A DNA stretch of 63,124 bases from an uncultured Eubacteriales bacterium (GTDB lineage Bacteria > Bacillota > Clostridia > Oscillospirales > Acutalibacteraceae), in NCBI GenBank assembly GCA_900315605.1, contig OMZU01000027.1:1-63124 (forward strand), read 5' to 3'. Below, one piece after another: positions 33,968 through 42,732 of the stretch (the first letter of the stretch is position 1; each line of letters opens with the position of its first letter). The position numbers and the translations under genes were made by a program. The notes under the pieces are model-generated. The model was not told where the DNA came from, ran no database searches, and saw only the letters and a list, made by a program, of their open reading frames with translations.

Positions 33968-34711
33968 ATGACAAAGACTTCTAAGAGATCAAGACTCACA
34001 GCAATCGTACTCACACTCGCTATGACACTCGGAATCTTCGGCACAATGGGCGTTGCAAGCGCAAGCGCGGCTACCGACAAGATCAGCCTCTATTCATCAG
34101 GCGCAACATTCCAGAAGTACGGTCGCACATCATACGAGATCTTCATCAAAACAAGAGGAAACGTTTCAAGCCAGAACGTTTATGTTCACTACAACTACCT
34201 TGACGGCGAAAACTGGAAGGACGCAAAGGCAACCTATGTTACAAAGCTCGACGACGGCTCAAACATCTGGAAGGCCACCCTCGGCAGCTACAACCTTCAG
34301 TACGCTCTCAAGCTCGTTGCAAACGGCAAGGAAACATGGGATAACAACAACGGCAAAAACTACACAGCAGACGATATAATCGGTTCAGCAGCTCCCGTAG
34401 CTTCAGAAAGACTTGGCTATCAGTATGACAAGTACCAGATCAACGCAGTTCTCCAGAACTACACATATAACAAGACCGTATTCGTAAGATACACAACAGA
34501 CGGCTGGAAAACAAGCAATGATCAGCCTCTCACATACAGCAAGACAAACGCAAACGGCACAGAGACATGGACAACAAAGCTTAACCTTTCAAGCTCTGCT
34601 ACTTCAAGCAATAACTTCCAGTACGCTATCTGCTACCGCATCAGCGGCACAGAGTTCTGGGCTAACAACTTCGGCGCAAACTACGACAGCACATACCGCA
34701 TCTATCACTAA
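33968..34711 (+). CDS. Secreted protein with two CBM21-like starch-binding modules
   Basis: A 247-aa protein with a signal peptide (AIVLTLAMTLGIFGTMGVAS, cleavage near ASAAT) and a GAGGGG ribosome binding site. Two ~95-residue modules follow. The first has NVYVHYNYLDGENWKDA and ALKLVANGKETWDNNNGKNY. The second has VFVRYTTDGWKTSNDQPL and FQYAICYRISGTEFWANNFG. The pattern VxVRY-x-DGW and WDNNNGxNY is typical of CBM21 and the related CBM53. No catalytic domain or dockerin is present. It probably binds alpha-glucan outside the cell, perhaps as part of a starch-handling system with the glucosidases here. Codon use is strongly biased to a few codons, which suggests high expression. Confidence 0.85.
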   Translation: MTKTSKRSRLTAIVLTLAMTLGIFGTMGVASASAATDKISLYSSGATFQKYGRTSYEIFIKTRGNVSSQNVYVHYNYLDGENWKDAKATYVTKLDDGSNIWKATLGSYNLQYALKLVANGKETWDNNNGKNYTADDIIGSAAPVASERLGYQYDKYQINAVLQNYTYNKTVFVRYTTDGWKTSNDQPLTYSKTNANGTETWTTKLNLSSSATSSNNFQYAICYRISGTEFWANNFGANYDSTYRIYH

Positions 34712-34761
34712 TCACTACTAAAGATCACATACATCACCTCACTTAAATTTCTTTTTCAAGC

Positions 34762-34793
34762 CAGACAGGGTATTGTTCCCCTGTCTGTTTTGA
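34762..34793 (+). terminator. Terminator of the CBM21-like protein gene
   Basis: Stem cagacaggg (34762-34770) and ccctgtctg (34778-34786), then a T-rich tail. Confidence 0.85.
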
Positions 34794-34817
34794 TTTGCGC
34801 TAAAAACAAACGTTTAT

Positions 34818-34846
34818 TTGCAAGCCGCGCCGATTTGTGGTATACT
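34818..34846 (+). promoter_or_regulatory. Promoter of murT-gatD
   Basis: TTGCAA (34818-34823), a 17-base spacer and TATACT (34841-34846). Confidence 0.65.
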
Positions 34847-34875
34847 AGTTATATATCCCGCAAGGAGGATTTGGT

Positions 34876-36207
34876 ATGAAGGTTATTTTCACAATAATAG
34901 TATGCAAGCTTCTCAGGCTTTTTGGCAAGTTGGTCGGCAAGGGCAGCAGTCTGCCGGGACAGCTCGCGCTGAAAATCTGCCCCGATATTCTCAGCCGGAT
35001 CGAGCTGCCCGAATATATTATCGCCGTTACAGGCAGCAACGGAAAAACCTCAACGGTCGAGATGATCGCGCATATCCTGACCCAGAACGGAAAATCCGTT
35101 TCGTGGAACCGCGAGGGCTCAAATCAGATCGAGGGCGTGACCACTCTGGTGCTGTCAAGCTGCACCTTAGGCAAAAAGGTAAAGAGCGATATTCTTTTGA
35201 TCGAAAGCGACGAACGCTTTGCGCGCTACACCTTTAAATACATCAAGCCCACTCACTACGTCATCACCAACCTCTACCGTGACCAGCTCACCCGAAACGG
35301 TCATCCGGAATGGGTTTTCGACGCGCTAAAGGACAGCATTTATCCCGAAACTCAGCTTATTTTGAACGCAGACGATCCGCTCGTTTCGCTTTTCGGCTGG
35401 GGAAAGGAGAACGTGGTTTGGTTCGGCGCAGACAAGCTTTCGACCGACACCGAGACCCTTGAAAGCGTTTACAACGACGGAGCCTACTGCCCTCACTGCA
35501 AGAGCCGCATGACCTACTCAACGCACCATTACAACCACATCGGGCATTATTCCTGCCCGTCCTGCGGCTATCACCGCCACGACACGCAGTACACCGTGAC
35601 CGCAGTTGACCTTGACAACGGTATCGCAGAGCTTGACGGAAAGTACCGGATCTCGCTCGCGCTGAAATCGCTTTACAATATTTATAATATCCTCGCGGCA
35701 TACACCGTTGCCTCGATCGTGGGGATCGACGGACAAAAAATAGCCGCCGACATGAGCGACTATGTTATGAAAAACGGCAGAGTAATCACCTTTGAGCTTG
35801 GAAAAAGAAAGGGAACTCTGCTCACCTCAAAGCACGAAAACAGCATTTCCTACGACCAGTCACTGCGCGTGGCGACTCAGTGCAAGGAAGGCTGCGACGT
35901 TATGATTATTGTTGACGCGGTCAGCCGAAAATATTTTACAAGCGACGTTTCGTGGCTTTGGGATATTGATTTTGAAATGCTCAAAAGCGAAAACATACAC
36001 GAGATCATTCTTTCGGGAACCTACTGCAACGACCTTGCGGTGCGCTTTGGCTACACCGACATTCCGGCTGAAAAAGTCAAGATCATCGGCGATATCGGCG
36101 AGGCAGCGGATCATCTTGACAGCGACAGAAGCGAGTATATTTACGTTATCACCTGCTTCTCGGACAAGCAAAAGATTTTGGCAAGAGTTAAGGTTAATGG
36201 TGAATGA
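34876..36207 (+). CDS. murT: MurT-type Mur ligase, lipid II isoglutaminyl synthase subunit
   Basis: A 443-aa Mur-ligase-family protein with the C-terminal DUF1727 domain. The ATP P-loop is VTGSNGKTST (residues 51-60). Asp/Glu residues for metal binding lie in LLIESDERFARYTF. A four-cysteine zinc ribbon (Cys205, Cys208, Cys227, Cys230) is inserted in the middle domain, as in known MurT. With GatD it amidates the D-glutamate of the lipid II stem peptide, using ammonia from glutamine. The ribosome binding site is AAGGAGG. gatD starts one base after its stop. Its partner here lacks the glutaminase residues, so the ammonia source is in question. Confidence 0.93.
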   Translation: MKVIFTIIVCKLLRLFGKLVGKGSSLPGQLALKICPDILSRIELPEYIIAVTGSNGKTSTVEMIAHILTQNGKSVSWNREGSNQIEGVTTLVLSSCTLGKKVKSDILLIESDERFARYTFKYIKPTHYVITNLYRDQLTRNGHPEWVFDALKDSIYPETQLILNADDPLVSLFGWGKENVVWFGADKLSTDTETLESVYNDGAYCPHCKSRMTYSTHHYNHIGHYSCPSCGYHRHDTQYTVTAVDLDNGIAELDGKYRISLALKSLYNIYNILAAYTVASIVGIDGQKIAADMSDYVMKNGRVITFELGKRKGTLLTSKHENSISYDQSLRVATQCKEGCDVMIIVDAVSRKYFTSDVSWLWDIDFEMLKSENIHEIILSGTYCNDLAVRFGYTDIPAEKVKIIGDIGEAADHLDSDRSEYIYVITCFSDKQKILARVKVNGE

Positions 36208-36208
36208 T

Positions 36209-36925
36209 ATGAAAATTTTGCATCTTTATTATGATATAATGAACCTCTACGGCGAATACGCCAACGTCAGCGCGATGCACCGCATACTCGCAAACAGCGG
36301 GATCGAATGCACGGTTGACAGGCTGACCATAGGCGATAGTGCCGTGCTTTCGGAATATGATTTTATTTATATCGGTTCGGGAACCGAGAGAAACCAAAAG
36401 GTCGTGCTCGACGATTTTATGAGCTACCGCGCACAGCTAAGGGAATATGTGAGCAGCGGAAAAGCCGCGCTCCTGACCGGAAATTCCTTTGAAATGCTCG
36501 GCGCGACTATTGAGGACGCCAAGGGCAACCGCTTTGAGGGGCTGAGGCTGTTTGACTTCAAGACCAAGGAGCAAAGCAAGACCAGAAACACCGCCGACGC
36601 GATTTTTGAAGCTGATTTTCTGAGCCGTCCGCTGGTTGGATTCATCAACAAATGCAGCGAGACCGAGGGCGTCAAGGCTCCGCTTTTCACGGTGAAAATG
36701 GGGCTGGGCAACAAGGACGGCGACCAAGCTGAGGGAGTGAGAAAGGAAAACCTCTTCGGCACTCATCTGACCGGACCGGTGCTGATAAAAAATCCGTATT
36801 TTCTTGAATACCTCGCCGGCATAGTCGCAGGCGGAACAAAGCTTTCGACCGACCACCTTGAATACGAAAGAAAAGGCTATGAGATCACATTGACTGAGCT
36901 TTCAAAGCTAATTGGGCACCTCTAA
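36209..36925 (+). CDS. gatD: GatD-like class I glutamine amidotransferase, catalytic residues lost
   Basis: I start at ATG 36209 (MKILHLYYDIMNLYGEYANV), one base after murT, with GGTGA just upstream. ATG 36197 is an alternative. The product is 238 aa, normal for GatD. The fold markers are present: YDFIYIGSGTERNQ near 50, GNRFEGLRLFDF near 107-117, and FGTHLTGPVLIKNP near 183-195. Where Staphylococcus aureus GatD has the catalytic Cys94 (CGGYQ), this protein has Thr90 (TGNSFE). The catalytic His in YLHGP is Thr188 (HLTGP). By comparison with the known enzyme it should not hydrolyse glutamine. It may be a structural partner of MurT. Confidence 0.88.
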   Translation: MKILHLYYDIMNLYGEYANVSAMHRILANSGIECTVDRLTIGDSAVLSEYDFIYIGSGTERNQKVVLDDFMSYRAQLREYVSSGKAALLTGNSFEMLGATIEDAKGNRFEGLRLFDFKTKEQSKTRNTADAIFEADFLSRPLVGFINKCSETEGVKAPLFTVKMGLGNKDGDQAEGVRKENLFGTHLTGPVLIKNPYFLEYLAGIVAGGTKLSTDHLEYERKGYEITLTELSKLIGHL

Positions 36926-37030
36926 AAATTCATAGCTGCCCATAGTCACAAATCTTTCACAGCATATTTCTGCCAAAACTCCTCGTTATACGTCAGTATG
37001 ACATCGTCGTTTAAAGCGGATTAACGCTAT
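36912..37030. other. Intergenic stretch after gatD with a gggcacctctaaaaa motif
   Basis: The motif gggcacctctaaaaa (36914-36928) overlaps the end of gatD and is repeated at 29201, next to other repeats. No frame is supported. It may be an end of another small repeat. Confidence 0.35.
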
Positions 37031-37037
37031 ATAACTC

Positions 37038-37081
37038 AAAACACCCTATTGGCTTCAACCAAAGCCGATAGGGTGTTTTTG
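37038..37081 (+). terminator. Terminator of murT-gatD
   Basis: Stem aacaccctat...ggctt (37039-37055) and aagcc...atagggtgtt (37062-37077), then a T run. Confidence 0.85.
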
Positions 37082-37229
37082 TCAGCAAACTGTTTTTTAC
37101 ACATTATTGTTCATTGTTTTCAAATTGACAAATCTTTATCTTTATATTATACTTGAATTATTGCAAAAATCAGATTTTTATCAATTTATTTTCAGCAACG
37201 TTTTTTGCACTATCTGCAACAGGTGAAGT

Positions 37230-38117
37230 ATGACAAAGTGCCGCTTTTGGGAAGACCGCTATCTTCCGATTGAATATAGTATTGAAAATATCCGCAACGA
37301 GGACGGGTATTTTTCTTTGTGCCTGCTGAAAAAAGGCACGGCTGTGTTAGAGATCGACGGCGAACGCTGTTATGTATCTGCCCCGGCACTCCTTTGTTTG
37401 AAGCCTGATCTAAACGCTGTTATTCTAAAATCAAATAACCTTCAAATCAAATCTATATTTTTCGCGCCTGAATTTATCAACCGCAATCTTTCGGTGGAGC
37501 GGATAACCGCAGATGATTACGACGTAACTTGCAAGCTGTTTGATTTTCCGAATTTTGATCTGTTTTACAAGACTGATGATTTGTATAACTGCATTATACC
37601 TTTTGAAGCCACGGAATTAAGCAGGGTGGAATTTCTTTTTGACAGTATTATTGAACAGCTCAGCGTTCAGCCGGACAACATGTGGTCTTGTCGCGCGAGA
37701 ATGGCTATTATCCGCATATTTGATTGTGCCGCAAAGCTGTTTGAAGGAACCTTTGGCGTGAATCAGGAAAGCGACACGCTGGTGGATTGTATCCTGACCT
37801 TTATAGAATTCAACATAGAAAAGCAGTTCACAATAGAATGGCTCAGCCGTCAATACTCCACCAACCGCACAACTCTGATGTCAGAATTCAAACGCGTCAC
37901 CGGAAAGACTATCAACGAATTTGTCTTAGACAAGCGAATTGATTTGAGCAAACAAATTTTGGCGTTCACCAATATATCCATTGAAGAGCTTTCGGAAAAA
38001 TGCGGCTTTTCGTCGCAGTCCTACTTTACAAGAGCCTTTAAGAAAAAATCAGGCTTGTCACCCTTGCAGTTCAGAAAAAAAGCTGTTGAAAACAGGATAA
38101 AGGAGTTTCAAACATAA
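37230..38117 (+). CDS. AraC family transcriptional regulator
   Basis: A 295-aa protein with an N-terminal cupin-like ligand domain (SLCLLKKGTAVLEIDGERCY). The C-terminal double helix-turn-helix occupies residues ~195-285: FTIEWLSRQYSTNRTTLMSE, then ISIEELSEKCGFSSQSYFTR and AFKKKSGLSPLQFRKK. It probably senses a sugar or other small molecule and activates a nearby operon, but no target lies beside it. The next genes are aromatic biosynthesis on the other strand. The ribosome binding site is AGGTGA. Confidence 0.92.
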   Translation: MTKCRFWEDRYLPIEYSIENIRNEDGYFSLCLLKKGTAVLEIDGERCYVSAPALLCLKPDLNAVILKSNNLQIKSIFFAPEFINRNLSVERITADDYDVTCKLFDFPNFDLFYKTDDLYNCIIPFEATELSRVEFLFDSIIEQLSVQPDNMWSCRARMAIIRIFDCAAKLFEGTFGVNQESDTLVDCILTFIEFNIEKQFTIEWLSRQYSTNRTTLMSEFKRVTGKTINEFVLDKRIDLSKQILAFTNISIEELSEKCGFSSQSYFTRAFKKKSGLSPLQFRKKAVENRIKEFQT

Positions 38118-38120
38118 TAT

Positions 38121-38168
38121 AAAAACCGCTTTGTTTTTGTCATCATAACAAAACAAAGCGGTTTTTTT
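38121..38168. terminator. Bidirectional terminator between the AraC gene and pheA
   Basis: Stem aaaaccgctttgttttgt-type arms (38121-38140 and 38147-38165), flanked by A and T runs. It serves both converging genes. Confidence 0.88.
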
Positions 38169-38176
38169 ATAAAAGC

Positions 38177-39313
38177 TTATTGTGTATCTGTCTCAAAATA
38201 GTTGCCCAAAAAGCTGAATTCGGGCATTTCCTCGCTCAGTCGGCTGAGGAGGTCTACCACGCTTGCGCTGTGGACGTTGCCTGAAAAATCGAGGTAGAAA
38301 AGATAGTCAAATTCTCTGCCGGCTCTTGGGCGCGATTCGATTTTTGTCAGGTTCAGCCCCAAGGAGCTGAATCGTGCAAGAAGATTGTAGAGCGAGCCGG
38401 TAACGTGCGGAAGCGAGAAGCAAAGGCTGATCTTGTTGGCGTTTTCCGAGATGCAAAGGGTCTTGGATATCACAATAAACCGCGTTGTATTGCCGTTTTC
38501 GTCCTGGATATTTTCTTCAAACAGCTTTAAGCCATAGGCTTTTGCCGCTGATTTTGAACATATCGCCGCAACGTTCAGACGCTTTTCGTGCGCCACGTCG
38601 CGCGCCGCGACCGCTGTGTTTTCGCACGGAACGCTCTTGTAGCCGCGCGAGGTTATATACTCCGCGCACTGAGCCAGAGCCTGTGGGTGAGACCACACGA
38701 TCTCTATGTCGCTGAGCTCGGATTGTCTGAGCCCGGCAAGGCAGTGGTTGATCTCCATGTCGAGCGCACCGACAATAAAAAACCTGTGCTCCAAAATCAG
38801 ATCGTAAACCGCAGAAACCGAACCTGCGGTCGAGTTTTCAACAGGCAAAACTCCGTAGTCGGCTTCGCCGCTTTCGACCGCTGCAAAAACCTCGGCAAAG
38901 GTCTTGCGGCAACCAAGCTCGCCGGTCGGGAAAAGCAGGCTTGCCGCTTCAAAGCTGTTCGCGCCCTCTATTCCCTGGTATGCTACCCTCGCGCCGTCGG
39001 CTTCGATTCCGGGACGGGCGTTGGCGATCAGCCCTCTGAGTTCCTCTCCGCCGCCCACGATATTGTATTGCAGGGTGCGCGAAAGCTCCATCAGATTTGT
39101 GTACATCAGCCGAGCATACGCGCCGTATTCGCCGCCCTTTTTTTCAACCTCGTCAAGGATCTCGTCCTCGCGCTGTTGGTTAAGGATCGGGATATCGTTC
39201 GCCTTTTTGTAACGCCCCACCTCTTTGGCGCAGTCCATGCGCGCCTTGAACAGTTCCAAAAGCTGACTGTCAATTTTATCAATATCCTTGCGGATCTCAC
39301 TCAAATCTCTCAT
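38177..39313 (-). CDS. pheA: Bifunctional chorismate mutase / prephenate dehydratase
   Basis: A 378-aa P-protein for phenylalanine synthesis. The AroQ-type chorismate mutase is at ~1-85 (LSEIRKDIDKIDSQLLELFK, then ARMDCAKEVGRYK). The prephenate dehydratase covers ~105-285, with VLPVENSTAGSVSAVYDLI and the active-site TRFIVI. The ACT domain for phenylalanine feedback covers ~290-375 (ITRIxSRP-like LTKIESRPRAGREFDYLFYL). It is the last gene of the aromatic operon, 7 bases after aroC. Feedback inhibition by phenylalanine is expected from the ACT motif. Confidence 0.97.
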   Translation of the reverse strand: MRDLSEIRKDIDKIDSQLLELFKARMDCAKEVGRYKKANDIPILNQQREDEILDEVEKKGGEYGAYARLMYTNLMELSRTLQYNIVGGGEELRGLIANARPGIEADGARVAYQGIEGANSFEAASLLFPTGELGCRKTFAEVFAAVESGEADYGVLPVENSTAGSVSAVYDLILEHRFFIVGALDMEINHCLAGLRQSELSDIEIVWSHPQALAQCAEYITSRGYKSVPCENTAVAARDVAHEKRLNVAAICSKSAAKAYGLKLFEENIQDENGNTTRFIVISKTLCISENANKISLCFSLPHVTGSLYNLLARFSSLGLNLTKIESRPRAGREFDYLFYLDFSGNVHSASVVDLLSRLSEEMPEFSFLGNYFETDTQ

Positions 39314-39320
39314 TTTTGCC

Positions 39321-40391
39321 TCATATCAAATTTATCAGTGCGATCGCCGTCACAGCCTCGATCACCGGAACGGCTCGCGGTACGATGCAGGGGTCGTGTC
39401 TGCCCCTGATTTCAAGCTCGGTGTTTTCTCCGGTTTCAAGGTTTACGGTCCTCTGCTTTTGCGCGATCGACGGAGTGGGCTTTATTGCCGCCGTAAAAAT
39501 CACCGGCATTCCGTTTGTTATGCCGCCCAAAATCCCGCCGCAGTTGTTTGTTTCGGTAACGACCCTGCCGTCCATATACACAAAGGGGTCGTTTGACTGT
39601 GAACCGCGCATTTTTGCAAGCTCAAAGCCCTTGCCGAACTCGATGCCCTTGACCGCCGGAACGCCGAAAACCGCCTTGGCGATCACTCCCTCAACGCCGT
39701 CGAACATCGGCTCGCCAATGCCCGGTGTGAGACCGGTCACGGCACATTCGATCGTGCCGCCTATGCTGTCAAGGGATTTTCTCGCGCTTTCGACCTCGGC
39801 GCGCATTGCCTCTTCCCTGTCCTCGTCGATCAGTGCAAATGATGAGGAATCAAGCCTGCCGATCAGCTCGTCGGAAATTTTCGTCGGGTCAAATGCCTTG
39901 TCGTTCACGCCGCCTATGCTTTTGATGTGGGCGGCGATTTTGATCCCGCGCTTTTCAAGAAGCTGGCGGCAGATCGACCCGGCAAAAACCAGCGGAGCAG
40001 TGATCCTGCCCGAAAAATGACCGCCGCCGCGAATGTCGTTTGCGCCGCCGTATTTTATGAACGCGGTGTAGTCGCTGTGGCCGGGTCGCGGACATTCAAG
40101 CAGGTTGGAATAATCTCCGCTTTTGGTGTTGGTGTTTCTGATCACCGCGCAGAGCGGCGCGCCTGTGAGGGTGCTGCCGAGCATTCCCGAAAGCACCTCG
40201 GGCAGATCGCTTTCCTTTCGCGGAGTGGCGGTTTTGTCTCTGCCGGGCGCACGACGTTTCATTTGTGCAAGAACGCCGTCCATGTCGATTTCCGCGCCTG
40301 CCGAAAGCCCGTCAATCACCACGCCTATGCCGTTTCCGTGGCTCTCGCCGAAAACTGAGATTTTGATTTTTTCACCGTAGGTTGAGGACAT
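39321..40391 (-). CDS. aroC: Chorismate synthase
   Basis: A 356-aa flavin-dependent enzyme that removes phosphate from EPSP to give chorismate. Signature regions are SVFGESHGNGIGVVIDGLSA, then RRAPGRDKTATPRKESDLPE, RGGGHFSGRITAPLVFAGSI and GRHDPCIVPRAVPVIEA. Family motifs and length are normal. It lies between aroA (13 bases upstream) and pheA in the operon. It needs reduced FMN, which ribF at 28250 can supply. Confidence 0.98.
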   Translation of the reverse strand: MSSTYGEKIKISVFGESHGNGIGVVIDGLSAGAEIDMDGVLAQMKRRAPGRDKTATPRKESDLPEVLSGMLGSTLTGAPLCAVIRNTNTKSGDYSNLLECPRPGHSDYTAFIKYGGANDIRGGGHFSGRITAPLVFAGSICRQLLEKRGIKIAAHIKSIGGVNDKAFDPTKISDELIGRLDSSSFALIDEDREEAMRAEVESARKSLDSIGGTIECAVTGLTPGIGEPMFDGVEGVIAKAVFGVPAVKGIEFGKGFELAKMRGSQSNDPFVYMDGRVVTETNNCGGILGGITNGMPVIFTAAIKPTPSIAQKQRTVNLETGENTELEIRGRHDPCIVPRAVPVIEAVTAIALINLI

Positions 40392-40404
40392 TTTTTACCC
40401 TCCG

Positions 40405-41670
40405 TTAATCAATAAGCTCGGCGTGACCGCCAAAGCTGTTGTATACCTCAAAAAAGTTCGGGAAGCTCTTGTTTACGCTCAGCGCGTCGGAGCAGATGAT
40501 CTCTCCGTCCGCACCCGAGGCGCAAGCCGCTGCCGCCATAACGATCCTGTGATCGTTGCAGCCGTCAACGCTGCCGCCGCTGAGCCTTCCCACGCCTGTG
40601 ATCTCAAGTCCGTCGGCGAGCTCTCTGACTTTTCCGCCGAGCGCGTTTATCATATCTGCGGTCGAAGAAAGCCTGTCGCTTTCCTTGAGCCTGAGCCGCG
40701 CGGCGTTGATTATTCTGGTTGTTCCCTCGGCAAAGCACGCGCAAACGGCAAGAGCCGGAACAAGGTCGGGGATCTGCGAAGCGTCAAGTATGAGCGCACT
40801 CATCTCGCCCTTTTCCACAGTGACTCTGTTTTCGCTCTGCTCCACCCTTGCGCCGAAGCGTCTCAGGATCTTTGCGATCTCTCTGTCGCCCTGCGCAGAG
40901 CTTTTGCTGACGTTTTTCACCGTTACGCTGCCGCCGATCGCCGCGCTGACCATAAAGAACGCAGCCTGCGACCAGTCGCCGTCGGTTGTATAATCGGTCG
41001 GAACATAGATCTGACCTCCGCTTATATGCCAGCCGTCGTCCGTTGCTTCAACGCTCACGCCGAATTTTGACATAGTGCGGAGCGTCATTTCGATATATCC
41101 CACGCTTTCGGGCGGAGATGTCAGAACGATATCGCTGTCGCCCTCAAGGAGCGGAAGCGCGAACAAAAGCCCGGTGATGAACTGCGAGCTGATATTGCCC
41201 GGAAGCTCAAATCTGCCGCTTTTGAGCTGACCGCTGACAGACAGCGGAAGCCTGCCGCCGGTATGACATTCAACTCCGTTTTGGGGCAGGATATCGGCAT
41301 AGATCCCAACAGGACGTGAAACCAGGCTGCCGTGCCCCTCAAAGCTTGCCGAAACTCCGCCTGCCGCCGCCACAGGTACAAAAAACCTGAGCGTGCTGCC
41401 GCTTTCGCCGCAGTCGAGCACAGCGGTTTTGTTCTTAAAAACCTCTGTTCCGTCAACCGTGAGGATGTCGTTTTCCAGTTCGATTTTTGCGCCCAACGCT
41501 CTTGCGCAGTCAATAGTCGCATTTATGTCGTTTGAAAGGGCGACCGGGCTGATTTTGCAGATGCCGCCCGAAAGCATTGCGCAGATCACAGCGCGGTGAA
41601 CGTCGCTTTTTGAGGGAGGAACGCTCACCTCTCCGTGCGGCGCGAACGGTTTGTAAATTACATTTTTCAT
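40405..41670 (-). CDS. aroA: 3-phosphoshikimate 1-carboxyvinyltransferase (EPSP synthase)
   Basis: A 421-aa enzyme joining shikimate-3-phosphate and PEP. Visible are the PEP/S3P region VPPSKSDVHRAVICAMLSGG, the phosphate loop DCGESGSTLRFFVPV (GESGST where GNSGTT is common), and the catalytic RLRLKESDRLSSTADMINAL. The sixfold repeated inside-out barrel length is normal. SDVHRA and GESGST place it with the class II-like Gram-positive branch rather than the E. coli type. That is an inference from motifs alone. Confidence 0.97.
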   Translation of the reverse strand: MKNVIYKPFAPHGEVSVPPSKSDVHRAVICAMLSGGICKISPVALSNDINATIDCARALGAKIELENDILTVDGTEVFKNKTAVLDCGESGSTLRFFVPVAAAGGVSASFEGHGSLVSRPVGIYADILPQNGVECHTGGRLPLSVSGQLKSGRFELPGNISSQFITGLLFALPLLEGDSDIVLTSPPESVGYIEMTLRTMSKFGVSVEATDDGWHISGGQIYVPTDYTTDGDWSQAAFFMVSAAIGGSVTVKNVSKSSAQGDREIAKILRRFGARVEQSENRVTVEKGEMSALILDASQIPDLVPALAVCACFAEGTTRIINAARLRLKESDRLSSTADMINALGGKVRELADGLEITGVGRLSGGSVDGCNDHRIVMAAAACASGADGEIICSDALSVNKSFPNFFEVYNSFGGHAELID

Positions 41671-41674
41671 ATCG

Positions 41675-42724
41675 TTATACCGTTATAAATTCTTCGAGCC
41701 TGTCAAGCCCGACCTTTTTTGTAAAGCTTTCTCCTATTTTTGTCAGAAGCACGAGGTTGATCTCGCCTCCGGCTGTTTTTTTGTCCGACCTTGCCGAATC
41801 CGCGATCTCGGCAAAGCTCAGGCTTTCCGTTGTGGGCAGTCCGTATTTTTCGCAAAGCGCGGCGATCCTGTCCGCCGTTCCCGGCTCGGTGCAGCCCTGC
41901 TTTTCGCCTGCCTTTGCTATCATCACCATTCCGACCGCGACCGCCATTCCGTGGGTTATCCCCGAAAAGCCGTGCAGCTTTTCGATCGAATGACCGAGAG
42001 TGTGACCAAAGTTGAGCAGCATCCTCTCGCCTGCCTCGCGTTCGTCGCGGCTTACAACATCGCGCTTGATCGAAACGCAGGTTTCGATGACGTCCTCGAT
42101 CCTATTGAGCGCGTTTTCGGCTTCAAGGCTCTCAAAAAACGCGCTGTCCTTTATGCAGCCGTATTTGATGACCTCGCCCATTCCGTCGCGGATAAATTCG
42201 TCCGGAAGCGTTGCAAGCGCGTCGGGATCGATCAAAACCGCGATCGGCTGATGAAACGCTCCCACAAGGTTTTTTCCGGCAGGAAGGTCAACTCCCGTCT
42301 TGCCGCCCACCGAGGAATCAACCTGCGCCAAAAGCGAGGTGGGGACCTGGATGAAATCTATCCCTCTGAGATAGGTCGCCGCTGCAAAGCCTGCCATGTC
42401 TCCGCAAACTCCGCCGCCCAGCGCAACGATGATATCCTTGCGGGTCATGCCGAAATTGGCAAGATCGGTGTAGATTTTTGAGATCGTATCAAGCGTTTTT
42501 GAGCTTTCGCCTGCCTTGAAAATATGTGAAAACACCTCAAAGCCGCTGTTCCTCAGGGATTTTTCAACTCTTTCAAGATACAGGGGAGCAACGTTCGTGT
42601 CGGAGATCACCGTTACCTTTTTTGCGGAGGAAAGGCGTTTTGCGGTTTCTCCTACGCTGTTGAGCACGCCCTTTTCTATAAAAATATCGTACGGCTTGCC
42701 GGTTGAAACATGAACAATTCTCAT
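41675..42724 (-). CDS. aroB: 3-dehydroquinate synthase
   Basis: A 349-aa enzyme that cyclises DAHP to 3-dehydroquinate with NAD and a metal ion. NAD and metal motifs are VALGGGVCGDMAGFAAATYL, then PTSLLAQVDSSVGGKTGVDL and the metal histidines in LNFGHTLGHSIEKL and GITHGMAVAVGM. I choose ATG 42724 (MRIVHVSTGKPY), with GGGAG upstream. A GTG at 42736 overlaps the tyrA stop by 4 bases and lies on the ribosome binding site. Confidence 0.97.
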   Translation of the reverse strand: MRIVHVSTGKPYDIFIEKGVLNSVGETAKRLSSAKKVTVISDTNVAPLYLERVEKSLRNSGFEVFSHIFKAGESSKTLDTISKIYTDLANFGMTRKDIIVALGGGVCGDMAGFAAATYLRGIDFIQVPTSLLAQVDSSVGGKTGVDLPAGKNLVGAFHQPIAVLIDPDALATLPDEFIRDGMGEVIKYGCIKDSAFFESLEAENALNRIEDVIETCVSIKRDVVSRDEREAGERMLLNFGHTLGHSIEKLHGFSGITHGMAVAVGMVMIAKAGEKQGCTEPGTADRIAALCEKYGLPTTESLSFAEIADSARSDKKTAGGEINLVLLTKIGESFTKKVGLDRLEEFITV

Positions 42725-42732
42725 TAAATCAA

